Position numbers and translations under genes: made by a program | In this document: positions 26,431 to 36,633 of the stretch, in pieces | How positions within the stretch are numbered: the first letter of the stretch is position 1 | Layout of the letters: each line of letters starts with the position of its first letter | Assembly (NCBI RefSeq): GCF_014084045.1 | Contig: NZ_CP043732.1 | Location: 2,418,001 to 2,482,000 of the forward strand | DNA length: 64,000 nucleotides | Direction: 5' to 3' | DNA from: Microbacterium esteraromaticum | GTDB lineage: Bacteria; Actinomycetota; Actinomycetes; Actinomycetales; Microbacteriaceae | The notes under the pieces: model-generated | Seen by the model: only the letters and a program-made list of their open reading frames with translations | What the model was told of the DNA's origin: nothing | Database searches by the model: none

Positions 26431-28167
26431 ATGGTGGCCGCGAACCCTCCGACGCGGGTCATCGCCGCCCTCTGGGGTGGTCCCCGCAAGTGGCCGGAGG
26501 TCGTCTCAGCGCTGTGGCGCACCTCGATGCGCTTCCGCGCGACGGCGATCACGCTGATGCTGACCTCGCTCGCCATCTTCATCATCTGCGTGGTGATCGC
26601 CCTCGTCATCCGCGGTGATCTGTTCGAGTCGCGCAAGGACGAGGCGCTGCACAACGCCAGGGCGGCCGTGTCAGCGGCCCAGAAGCAGCTCGACTCCGGG
26701 CAGACCGGAGATGACCGCGCGACCATCGCGGCGGTGTGGGGCGAGGCGCAGCGGGTGCTCGGGCGCACCGCGTCATCGAGCCGCATCGTCGGTTTCATCG
26801 CCGAGACGCAGGGCGACGGCTACACTCCGACCGGATTCCGCAGCCTCGAGTACTCGTCCGGGCAGCTGACGCTGAGCGACGAGCTGCGCACCCGTGTCAC
26901 GCAGGTGCCCACCCGGCAGGCATGGCAGTCGATCGCGCTTCCTCAGCCCGACGGATCGCGCGCTGCCGGGATCGTGGTCGGGCAGCTGCTCGAGTTCCGC
27001 GGGGTCGGCACCTACGAGGTGTACATCGCCTACGACCTGGTGGATGCCGACGAGACGCTGCTCTTCGTGCAGCGCACGCTGTGGTTCGCCGGGATAACGC
27101 TGGTCGCCCTCATCGCCGCCATCTCGTGGCTGGTGCTCAGGTCGGTCTCGGTGCCGATCATCGAGGCGGCCGAGACCAGTGAGCGCCTCGCCGCGGGCGA
27201 TCTCGAAGTGCGCCTGCCCGTCCACGGCGATGACGAGCTCGCGAGCCTCGGTCGCTCGTTCAACGCGATGGCGGACAGCATCGAGAGCCAGATCAAGGAA
27301 CTCGCGGAGCTCTCGCTCGTGCAGCAGCGCTTCGTGTCGGACGTCTCGCACGAGCTGCGCACGCCGCTGACGACGATCCGCCTGGCCGCCGAGATGATCA
27401 ACGACACCCGCAACGAGTTCGACCCCGTCACCGCCCGCACGGCCGAGCTGCTGCACACGCAGGTGCAGCGCTTCGAGACCCTGCTCGCCGATCTGCTCGA
27501 GATCAGCCGCTACGACGCAGGGTCCGTGCAGCTCGAGGTCGAGGCGACGAGCCTCGCGCAGCTGGCCGAGGAAATGGTCGATCAGCTGCGGCCGCTGGCA
27601 TCCGCCCACGACACCGAGCTGCGGCTGGTGGCGCCGGGCGGCTACTCGCCCGTCGACATGGATCCGCGCCGCGTGCGCCGCGTGCTGCGCAACCTCATCG
27701 GCAACGCGATCGAGCACGGCGAGGGCGAGCCGATCGTCGTCACGGTCGACAGCGATCAGCACGCGGTCGCCGTCGGCGTGCGCGATTTCGGACTCGGCAT
27801 GCGCCCCGAAGACGCCGAGCACGTCTTCGACCGGTTCTGGCGTGCTGACCCCTCGCGCAAGCGCACGATCGGCGGGACGGGCCTCGGGCTCTCGATCGCC
27901 TTGGGCGATGCCAAGCTGCACCGCGGCACCCTCGAGGTGTGGTCGGAGCTCGGCGTCGGCACGAACTTCGTGCTGACCATCCCGCGCGGCCCTGAGATGG
28001 AGATCGGTCGCGGACCGGTGCCGCTCGAGCCGGAGGACACCGTCGTCGACCTCGTCGATGTCACCGAGCCGATCACGCTGCGCGGTGTGCGCGACCTGTC
28101 CGATCAGCCGGAGCCGCTCGAGGCCGGCGGCGGGGATGACGACGTGAAGGGGGAGCAGAGCCCATGA
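26431..28167 (+). CDS. mtrB: Sensor histidine kinase MtrB
   Basis: A 578-residue membrane kinase: helix one at about residues 37-61, an outside sensor domain of about 150 residues, helix two at 216-237, HAMP linker with RLAAGDLEVRLPVHGDDE, HisKA with the phospho-acceptor H307 in SDVSHELRTPLTT, and an ATPase domain with NLIGNAIEHG, DFGLGM and GGTGLGLSIA. A long acidic tail (about residues 520-578) lacks known domains. It phosphorylates MtrA, and LpqB is thought to modulate its sensing. The GTG-free start ATG at 26431 lies six bases after mtrA; the end overlaps lpqB by ATGA. Confidence 0.96.
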   Translation: MVAANPPTRVIAALWGGPRKWPEVVSALWRTSMRFRATAITLMLTSLAIFIICVVIALVIRGDLFESRKDEALHNARAAVSAAQKQLDSGQTGDDRATIAAVWGEAQRVLGRTASSSRIVGFIAETQGDGYTPTGFRSLEYSSGQLTLSDELRTRVTQVPTRQAWQSIALPQPDGSRAAGIVVGQLLEFRGVGTYEVYIAYDLVDADETLLFVQRTLWFAGITLVALIAAISWLVLRSVSVPIIEAAETSERLAAGDLEVRLPVHGDDELASLGRSFNAMADSIESQIKELAELSLVQQRFVSDVSHELRTPLTTIRLAAEMINDTRNEFDPVTARTAELLHTQVQRFETLLADLLEISRYDAGSVQLEVEATSLAQLAEEMVDQLRPLASAHDTELRLVAPGGYSPVDMDPRRVRRVLRNLIGNAIEHGEGEPIVVTVDSDQHAVAVGVRDFGLGMRPEDAEHVFDRFWRADPSRKRTIGGTGLGLSIALGDAKLHRGTLEVWSELGVGTNFVLTIPRGPEMEIGRGPVPLEPEDTVVDLVDVTEPITLRGVRDLSDQPEPLEAGGGDDDVKGEQSP

Positions 28168-29879
28168 CCTCGCGCAAGAGCATCCGGGCTCTCTCCGGGA
28201 TCGCCGCCCTCCTCGCCTCCGCGCTGCTTCTCGCGGGATGCACCGGCCTGCCCACCGAGGGACCGCCGAACGCGGGCCTCGTCGTCGGCGACGAGGTCGA
28301 CGAGCCTCCGTTCTCGTTCATCGCCGAAGGGCCGGAGCCCGGCGCGAGCCCGGCGAGGATCGTCGAGGGATTCCTCGATGCGTCGATGTCTCCGACGGAC
28401 TCGTGGGAGACCGCACGCACCTTCCTCACCGAGGACTTCCGAGGTGCGTGGAAGCCGGAGGCTGCGGTCACCATCGACTCGTCGGTCGACAAGCGCGACT
28501 ACGACTCGTCGGTGCAGCCGGATGACGAGGATGCGACCTCCGCCGAGGTCAGCGTCACTCTCGACCAGGTCGCCAGCGTCGACGCCGACGGCGTCTACAG
28601 CGCCGAGACGGGAACGGGCAACGCGGTGTACCGGCTCGTGCGCGAGGAGGGCGGGGAGTGGCGCATCGCGGAGGCCCTCGACGGCATCACCCTCGATGTC
28701 GAGACGTTCGGGCAGGTCTACGAGAAGTTCTCGCTCAAGTTCTTCGACCCCACGTGGACCCATCTCGTCCCCGACGTGCGCTGGTTCCCCCGGCGCGCGG
28801 CCATGGCCACGACCGTGGTGCGGGCGCTGATCTCAGGCGGACCGAGCGAGTGGCTCGCCCCGGCCGTACGGCCCTTCTCGTCGGATGTCGAGATGGTCGG
28901 CGACTCGGTGACGGTCGACGCCTCGCAGGTGGCGTCGGTGCCCCTGACCAGGGCGGCGCTGTCGGCGTCTCCGACCGACCTCGCCAGGATGCGCACGCAG
29001 CTCGAGGCGAGCCTGGAGGGCTCCGGCGTCACCCAGGTCCGGCTGCTCGTCGACGGCGTGCCGTTGGAGGCGGGCAGGGTCCAGGTCGAGGATCCGATCG
29101 TCGATCCGGGCGTGCTCGTGCTCGATGACGAGACCTTCGGCACCGCCACCTCCGGCGGGAAGATCGCACCGGTGGCCGGGCTGACCGCACAGATCGCGAA
29201 GATCGTCGAGCCGATCGCGGCCGTCGACGTCTCCGCCGACGCACAGCTCGCCTCCGTGCAGCTGCGCGACGGCCGCGTTTTCGCCGTGAGCGACGGCGAC
29301 ACCAACGAGATCGACGGGAGGTCGGGGCTGATCGCGCCGTCGCTCGACCCCTTCGGACTGCTGTGGACGGTGCCGACAGGCAACCCGTCGCAGCTGCAGG
29401 TGTCGACCGCGCAGACCGACCCCTCGATGGTGGCGGATGCATGGCCTGCCGCCGACTCGATCAGTCAGCTCAGAGTGTCGGCCGACGGTGCGCGCGTCGC
29501 GGCGATCGTCGGCACGGGAGCCGACCGACGGCTGGTGGTGTCAGCGGTCATCCGCGACGACGACCAGCGGCCGGTCAGCCTCGGCCCGCCTTTCGAGGTG
29601 GGCAGGCTCACCGGCGCGACTCAGGGGCTCTCGTGGGTCGGCGCCGACGCCGTCGCCGTGCTCGGCACCGTGCCGGACCCGACGCTCACCACCCGCATCA
29701 TCGGCGGACCCTCGACGGTGTCCTCTGCCCCCGCGGGGGCGATCGCACTCGCCGGGGCGAAGACGGTCACCGGACTGCGGGTGCTGTCGTCCGACGAGTC
29801 GGTGTACGCGCAGCGCGGGTCGTTCTGGCAGGAGTCGGTCGCCGACGTGCTCGTGCTCGGCACGAGGGCCGGGTACTGA
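28164..29879 (+). CDS. lpqB: Lipoprotein LpqB, MtrB-associated
   Basis: A 571-residue lipoprotein with a signal peptide and lipobox LLAGC (lipidated C26), so it is anchored on the outer face of the membrane. The middle holds a GerMN domain (roughly residues 230-330, with LLVDGVPLEAG) and the C-terminal half a beta-propeller-like LpqB domain (SQLRVSADGARVAAI, TQGLSWVGADAVAVLG). LpqB binds the outside part of MtrB and affects MtrA phosphorylation. The overlap with mtrB makes the three genes one unit. Confidence 0.95.
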   Translation: MTSRKSIRALSGIAALLASALLLAGCTGLPTEGPPNAGLVVGDEVDEPPFSFIAEGPEPGASPARIVEGFLDASMSPTDSWETARTFLTEDFRGAWKPEAAVTIDSSVDKRDYDSSVQPDDEDATSAEVSVTLDQVASVDADGVYSAETGTGNAVYRLVREEGGEWRIAEALDGITLDVETFGQVYEKFSLKFFDPTWTHLVPDVRWFPRRAAMATTVVRALISGGPSEWLAPAVRPFSSDVEMVGDSVTVDASQVASVPLTRAALSASPTDLARMRTQLEASLEGSGVTQVRLLVDGVPLEAGRVQVEDPIVDPGVLVLDDETFGTATSGGKIAPVAGLTAQIAKIVEPIAAVDVSADAQLASVQLRDGRVFAVSDGDTNEIDGRSGLIAPSLDPFGLLWTVPTGNPSQLQVSTAQTDPSMVADAWPAADSISQLRVSADGARVAAIVGTGADRRLVVSAVIRDDDQRPVSLGPPFEVGRLTGATQGLSWVGADAVAVLGTVPDPTLTTRIIGGPSTVSSAPAGAIALAGAKTVTGLRVLSSDESVYAQRGSFWQESVADVLVLGTRAGY

Positions 29880-29970
29880 CTCGTCCTGCACAGGGCGAAG
29901 GGACGGTCGCTTCTCCCCAGATCCGACTCCACGTCCACTCGCAGGCACGGCCGTGCGGCACAGTCGGGGG

Positions 29971-30651
29971 ATGGATGCGGATCACTGGCGGCGGATCGCG
30001 AGCGACGCGCTCGCCCTGCTGCTCGCGGCGAGCTGTCCCGGCTGCGACCGCGGCGGCACGCTGCTGTGCGACCGATGCCGGATGCAGCTGCGCGCCGACC
30101 CGCATGAGGTGCGCACTCCGCACGGGCTGGCCGTGCACGCGGCTCTGCGATACGAGGGGGTTCCCGCCCGCGCGATCCGGCGCCTGAAGGAGGACGGCGC
30201 GACGCTGCTCGCGCGTCCGCTCGGGGCTGCCCTGGGCGCCGTCCTTCGCCCGCGGGCGGGCGATGCCCTGATCGTCCCCGTGCCGACGAGCCGGGCGTCG
30301 TTCCGTCGCAGGGGATACCGCGTGCCCGACCTGCTCGTGCGGCGGGCGGGACTCGAGGCGCACCGCAACCTGGCATCCGCTCGCCTCACCGATGACCAGC
30401 GCGGCCTCGGCCGCGCTGGTCGAGCGCGCAACGTGGCCGGCAGCATGCGGGCCACAGCGCACGGGCGAGGAGGGGTCGTGATCGTCGACGATGTGGTGAC
30501 GACGGGGGCGACGCTGGACGAGGCGGCGAGGGCGCTGAGCGCCGCTGGATTCACGCCCGTCTGCGCAGTCGCACTGGCATCCACCCCGCGTATCCGCGAC
30601 ACGGTGAATTCATCATTAACGGATAGTGACATGGCGGTGCGCGGCGACTAG
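29971..30651 (+). CDS. comF: ComF family phosphoribosyltransferase-like protein
   Basis: A 226-residue protein of the ComF/GntX family. The N-terminus has a four-cysteine zinc site (CPGCDRGGTLLCDRC near residues 22-36), and the C-terminal half the PRPP-binding loop VVIVDDVVTTGATLDEA. ComF serves DNA uptake in competent bacteria; in actinobacteria the role is unproven, and the protein may be a nucleotide-salvage or DNA-processing factor. The frame stays open upstream inside lpqB, but the ATG at 29971, preceded by GGGGG, gives the normal family length. It lies between lpqB and hpf as in mycobacteria (Rv3242c). Confidence 0.85.
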   Translation: MDADHWRRIASDALALLLAASCPGCDRGGTLLCDRCRMQLRADPHEVRTPHGLAVHAALRYEGVPARAIRRLKEDGATLLARPLGAALGAVLRPRAGDALIVPVPTSRASFRRRGYRVPDLLVRRAGLEAHRNLASARLTDDQRGLGRAGRARNVAGSMRATAHGRGGVVIVDDVVTTGATLDEAARALSAAGFTPVCAVALASTPRIRDTVNSSLTDSDMAVRGD

Positions 30652-30709
30652 CGTAGGGGGTCACAAGGCGACCACGGTCCGCCCTTGGCCGGGCGGACCG
30701 GGACAAGGA
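30649..30709 (+). promoter_or_regulatory. hpf leader with perfect 9-bp hairpin before the RBS
   Basis: A TAGCGT box overlaps the comF stop codon (30649-30654). Downstream, GGTCCGCCC (30676-30684) pairs perfectly with GGGCGGACC (30691-30699) around a 6-base loop, four bases before the AAGGAG ribosome site at 30704-30709. It may be a leader structure that tunes hpf translation or stability; a comF terminator is the alternative, but no gene boundary requires one here. Confidence 0.4.
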
Positions 30710-30716
30710 GACAGTG

Positions 30717-31379
30717 ATGGAAACGAGCATCGTCGGCGTCGGAGTGAGCATCTCCGATCGATTCCGCACCGTTGTCGAAGAGAAGACAGCCCGTATCCAG
30801 ACGCTCGCCCCGCGAGCGCAGCGACTCGAGATCAAGGTCACCCATCGCGCGTATCGCAACGGCCGGCTTCCTGATGAGACCGTCGAGCTGACGCTGCTCG
30901 GCAAAGGGCCGGTGATCCGCGCGGAGGCGGTCGATCCCGACAAGTTCGCCGCGCTCGACATGGCGCTCGACAAGCTCGCCGAGCAGCTGCGCCGTGCCAA
31001 GGAGAAGCGGATCGACGGACGCCACCACCCGCGAGGCGCCCATTACGAGAAGGGCAGCGGCGCGCTGGCGGGCATCGACGTGCAGCCCGCCTCGGTCGAC
31101 GTGCTGCACGCCGTCGCCACCGGTGCCATCCCCGTCCAGGAGGACGAGGAGGAGGCGTACTCGCCCGTGGTCATCCGCACGAAGAACTTCGATCCTGAAT
31201 GGATGACCGTCGAGGAGGCCGTCGACCGCATGGAGCTGGTCGGCCATGACTTCTTCCTCTTCGTCGATGCCCGCACCGACCACCCCAGCGTCGTCTACCG
31301 CCGCAAGGGCTGGGACTACGGCGTCATCGCTCTGACCACCGCCGCGGCGCCGCCGGCCGAGGAGGAGCTGGCATCCTGA
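30717..31379 (+). CDS. hpf: Ribosome hibernation-promoting factor, long form
   Basis: A 220-residue long HPF. The N-terminal domain (about 1-105) has the S30AE fold and binds in the ribosomal decoding channel; the C-terminal domain (about 160-215), with IVRTKNFDPEWMTVEEA-like sequence VIRTKNFDPEWMTVEEAV and FVDARTDHPSVVYRR, dimerises two ribosomes into inactive 100S particles. Start at ATG 30717 after AAGGAG; a GTG one codon upstream is also possible. The gene follows comF and precedes secA after two other genes, as in the mycobacterial order comF-hpf-secA1. Confidence 0.95.
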   Translation: METSIVGVGVSISDRFRTVVEEKTARIQTLAPRAQRLEIKVTHRAYRNGRLPDETVELTLLGKGPVIRAEAVDPDKFAALDMALDKLAEQLRRAKEKRIDGRHHPRGAHYEKGSGALAGIDVQPASVDVLHAVATGAIPVQEDEEEAYSPVVIRTKNFDPEWMTVEEAVDRMELVGHDFFLFVDARTDHPSVVYRRKGWDYGVIALTTAAAPPAEEELAS

Positions 31380-31381
31380 CC

Positions 31382-31436
31382 CGCGCATGAGAGAGGCGCC
31401 CTTCCCCATCGGGGGAGGGCGCCTCTCTCATGCGCG
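31382..31436. terminator. Very strong bidirectional terminator after hpf
   Basis: A 26-bp stem with a single G-T-type mismatch (31382-31407 with 31411-31436) closes a 3-base ATC loop three bases past the hpf stop codon. It also lies 23 bases beyond the stop of the convergent coiled-coil gene, so it likely serves both. Confidence 0.85.
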
Positions 31437-31458
31437 AGCCGTGCGATCGCGGAGCGGA

Positions 31459-32784
31459 TCAGTCGAAGATGCCATCCAGGATGCTGCCGATCACGAGGCC
31501 GCCGAGCACACCGCCCATGACATCGCCGCCGCCCATGCCGCCACGGCGCCCTCCGCCGCCCCAGCCGTCATTGCCCCAGTCCTGGTTCTGCGGCCGAGAC
31601 GAGTCGATGTCTCGCTGGGCGAGCTGCAGCGCCTCGGATGCCAGCTGCGCCACGCGCCGCGCGGACGACAGCGCCTGCTCGCGGGTGTCCTCGGCCGGCA
31701 GCATCGCGGGAAGGTCGACGCGGAGGCGCTCCGCCTCTGCGAGACGCGTGCGTGCATCGGCGCCGATCCAGCCGCGATGCCCGGCGATGAGGCCACGGGC
31801 GACACCCAGCTGGCGATCGGCGTCGTCGACCGCGTGCTGCACGTGCTCGAGCGAGGGGAGTGGGTTCTGCGCGCGGTACTGCGCCTTGGCGATCGCCTCG
31901 TCGAGCGCGGTGTTGGCACCGCGCAGCTGCGTGAGCTCGGTGAACGGGTCGTTGCGGCTCCCCGACGGTGCGAGCGCGAGAAGCGCAGCTTCGAGGTCGG
32001 CGGTCGCCCTGGCCACCTCAGGGGTCTGCGGGGCGTTGCGAGCGGCGACGATGTCGCCCCTGGAGTCGGCGACCACATCCGCAAGAGTGGACTCGGCGCG
32101 CAGCGCCTGGATCTCGAAGTCCTCGACGGCATCCAGCAGCGCGCCGGCTCGGCGCACGGCCTCGGTGGCGGTCTCGAGGGCGAGGTTCGCCTCCTCGTTC
32201 TGACGGGCGGCGCGGCGGCGCTCCGACACGTCTGCGCCGTGGGTGGCGAAGTCGAGCAGCTGCTGTGCCTCGTCGCCCGACGAGGCGATGCGGCGCATCG
32301 CGGTCTCCGAATAGCGCGACGAGAGGCGCTCGATGCTCGATCGCGCCTGGGGGATGCGGGAGGCGAGGGCCTCGGCATCCTGTCGCACCTGCGCGATGAT
32401 CTCGGGAGCGCGTCGCACCTTCGCGACCGTCTCGGCGAGGTCTCCTGTCTTCTCGTCGAGCAGGTTCTCCGCCCACTCGCACAGCTGAATGATCCGGGCA
32501 TTGCGGGTGCGCAGCTCTTCGACGGTGTCGGGGATCTCGTCGTGGTTCAGCTGGTGCAGCTGGAACGCCTCGCCCAGGTGCGTGCGCACCGACGTGAGGG
32601 CATTGGCGAGATCCGCCGTCAGCGACTCGCCGAGCTCGGCCTGCGCGAACGCGAGTTCGTCCGACGTGGTGCGGATGCGCTCGTCCGCCGCCACCAGCGC
32701 CTGCTCTGCGCGGCGCGCGAGGTCTGCGTCCTGCGCTGCGAGCGCCTCTTCTTCACGTCTGCGTCTGCCCCAGAATCCGGCCAT
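31459..32784 (-). CDS. Coiled-coil protein with TPM-protein-like C-terminus
   Basis: A 441-residue protein, mostly charged alpha-helix with heptad-like Ala/Leu/Glu patterns from residue 10 to about 390, so long coiled coils are likely. The end is Gly-rich (WGGGGRRGGMGGGDVM) followed by a short hydrophobic segment GGVLGGLVIGSIL. This tail is typical of actinobacterial TPM-domain (Psb32/YgcG-like) membrane proteins, but the TPM domain, signal peptide and first helix are missing. It may be the stand-alone C-terminal half of such a protein. A TAGGAT box six bases before the ATG suggests a leaderless transcript. Function unknown; the neighbour upstream is a PadR regulator. Confidence 0.7.
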   Translation of the reverse strand: MAGFWGRRRREEEALAAQDADLARRAEQALVAADERIRTTSDELAFAQAELGESLTADLANALTSVRTHLGEAFQLHQLNHDEIPDTVEELRTRNARIIQLCEWAENLLDEKTGDLAETVAKVRRAPEIIAQVRQDAEALASRIPQARSSIERLSSRYSETAMRRIASSGDEAQQLLDFATHGADVSERRRAARQNEEANLALETATEAVRRAGALLDAVEDFEIQALRAESTLADVVADSRGDIVAARNAPQTPEVARATADLEAALLALAPSGSRNDPFTELTQLRGANTALDEAIAKAQYRAQNPLPSLEHVQHAVDDADRQLGVARGLIAGHRGWIGADARTRLAEAERLRVDLPAMLPAEDTREQALSSARRVAQLASEALQLAQRDIDSSRPQNQDWGNDGWGGGGRRGGMGGGDVMGGVLGGLVIGSILDGIFD

Positions 32785-32790
32785 GTCTCG

Positions 32791-32796
32791 ATCCTA
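32791..32796 (-). promoter_or_regulatory. -10 box for leaderless coiled-coil gene
   Basis: TAGGAT on the minus strand with a six-base spacer to the ATG at 32784. Confidence 0.45.
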
Positions 32797-32856
32797 CGGT
32801 CGCCGGACCATGCGCGCGCTGTGCATCCGATGCGCCCGTCGCGAACACCCGGCCGG

Positions 32857-33450
32857 TCAGGCGGGCGCCTTCGCGGGGCGGCCGCGCTTGGGGCGCTCGG
32901 TCGACAGCTCGAGCCGGAGCGCGTGCTGAGGATGCGCGTCAAGGCGGTGCTCGACGCGATCGAGCCAGCGCAGCGCGGCTTCCGCGGCGAAGATCATCGA
33001 GTCCACCACCAGCGACCACGCGAGGTGCTCAGGGCCGTCGGGATCCGCGCCGGTGTATCTCGCGCTGGTCAGCTCCTCCAGCTGCGCGAGCGATGCGCTG
33101 CGCTGCCTGCGGATCACCGCCGAGACGTCGACACCGGGAAGCGTCGCGGCGACGGCGAGCTTGATGGCGAGCTCATCGCGCGTGCCCTGCGCCCGTGCGA
33201 CGGGGGACTGCAGCCAGGCGCTCACATCGGCGCGGCCGGCCGCGGTGATCTGCCAGTACACGTGACCCTGCTCGTCGACGTCCCCCTTCTCGACGAGGCC
33301 GTCGCGCTCGAGGCGTTCGAGCGTGTTGTAGATCTGGCCGACGTTGAGAGGCCAGGTCGACCCGGTGCGTCGGTCGAACTCCGCGCGCAGCTGGTAGCCG
33401 TAGCAGGGCCCCTGGTCGAGGATGGCGAGCAGGCTCTGACGGACGGACAT
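32857..33450 (-). CDS. PadR family transcriptional regulator
   Basis: A 197-residue regulator. Residues 1-85 form the PadR winged helix with SVRQSLLAILDQGPCYGYQL, QIYNTLERLERDGLV and GHVYWQITAAGR; the C-terminal half is the helical Vir_act_alpha_C-type dimer domain. PadR proteins repress nearby genes until a ligand binds. The reading frame extends upstream, but ATG 33450, preceded by GAGGAGTCGCC, gives the conserved N-terminus. A palindromic site 30 bases upstream, between this gene and secA, is a candidate for its own operator. The C-terminus (KRGRPAKAP) has an AT-hook-like basic patch. Confidence 0.85.
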   Translation of the reverse strand: MSVRQSLLAILDQGPCYGYQLRAEFDRRTGSTWPLNVGQIYNTLERLERDGLVEKGDVDEQGHVYWQITAAGRADVSAWLQSPVARAQGTRDELAIKLAVAATLPGVDVSAVIRRQRSASLAQLEELTSARYTGADPDGPEHLAWSLVVDSMIFAAEAALRWLDRVEHRLDAHPQHALRLELSTERPKRGRPAKAPA

Positions 33451-33479
33451 GGCGACTCCTCGATCCGGTCGGATATCAC

Positions 33480-33507
33480 GTTTCTGGGTATATGCATATC
33501 CGGAAAC
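33480..33507. promoter_or_regulatory. Candidate PadR operator, nested dyad
   Basis: GTTTC (33480-33484) and GAAAC (33503-33507) frame an AT-rich core GGGTATATGCATATCC. A wider pair, ATCAC before and GTGAT after, continues the symmetry. PadR proteins favour AT-rich dyads of this size. The site lies upstream of padR and about 150 bases before secA, so autoregulation is the simplest role. Confidence 0.45.
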
Positions 33508-33560
33508 ATGGTGTGATGACGGACGCGCCGCGGCGTGTCCGTTCGCGCTGAGCGAGCGCC

Positions 33561-33604
33561 GACCTGCTCGCGCACAGCGTGCGCAGGTCACGCGCCGGTA
33601 ACAT
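33561..33604 (+). promoter_or_regulatory. Hairpin and -10-like box upstream of secA
   Basis: GACCT...AGGTC with an inner GCGCAC-AGC-GTGCGC stem (33561-33589) lies just before a TAACAT box (33599-33604), which could be the secA -10, leaving a leader of about 50 bases. The assignment rests on position only. Confidence 0.3.
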
Positions 33605-33662
33605 GGCAAAGCATGTCCTGTGCAGACCCCTGCGCCGGGCCGTATACCCAAGGGAGACATCC

Positions 33663-36419
<2,757 letters not shown>

Positions 36420-36434
36420 GGCCGTACGCAACGA

Positions 36435-36470
36435 GGAAGGGGCCGGATCCATGCGGATCCGGCTCCTTCC
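36435..36470 (+). terminator. Terminator after secA
   Basis: A 16-bp stem with one G-T pair (36435-36450 with 36455-36470) closes an ATGC loop, 16 bases past the secA stop codon. The following stretch 36471-36597 shows no gene that I can support. Confidence 0.75.
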
Positions 36471-36597
36471 GTCTTCCGGGTCAGGAATTGAGCGGGTCCT
36501 GCGTGCGGCGAGGGCCAGGAGGACGCAGCTCCCGAAGCCGATGGTCGGCCCCGAGAGGCGGCGAGGTCGTCGACCTGCGCCAGGGACTCGACGAAGA

Positions 36598-36620
36598 CCC
36601 GGGAGCGGTGCTCTCCCGGG
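36598..36620 (-). terminator. Terminator of the carbamoyltransferase operon
   Basis: An 8-bp stem CCCGGGAG/CTCCCGGG with a 7-base loop lies 14 bases beyond the stop codon of the minus-strand permease gene. A short TCTTCG stretch follows on the transcribed side. Confidence 0.55.
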
Positions 36621-36633
36621 CCCGCCGGAGGGG

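Noticed and set aside
29437..29970. N-terminal extension of ComF into lpqB
   Set aside because: Arg/Ser/Pro shadow sequence of lpqB; the zinc-site N-terminus begins right after ATG 29971.
33579..33662. Longer SecA start at ATG 33579
   Set aside because: The added 28 residues have no family counterpart and the GTG at 33663 has a good ribosome site.
36471..36597. Possible small gene between secA and the permease
   Set aside because: Open frames exist on both strands but none has a ribosome site, a conserved look or normal composition.
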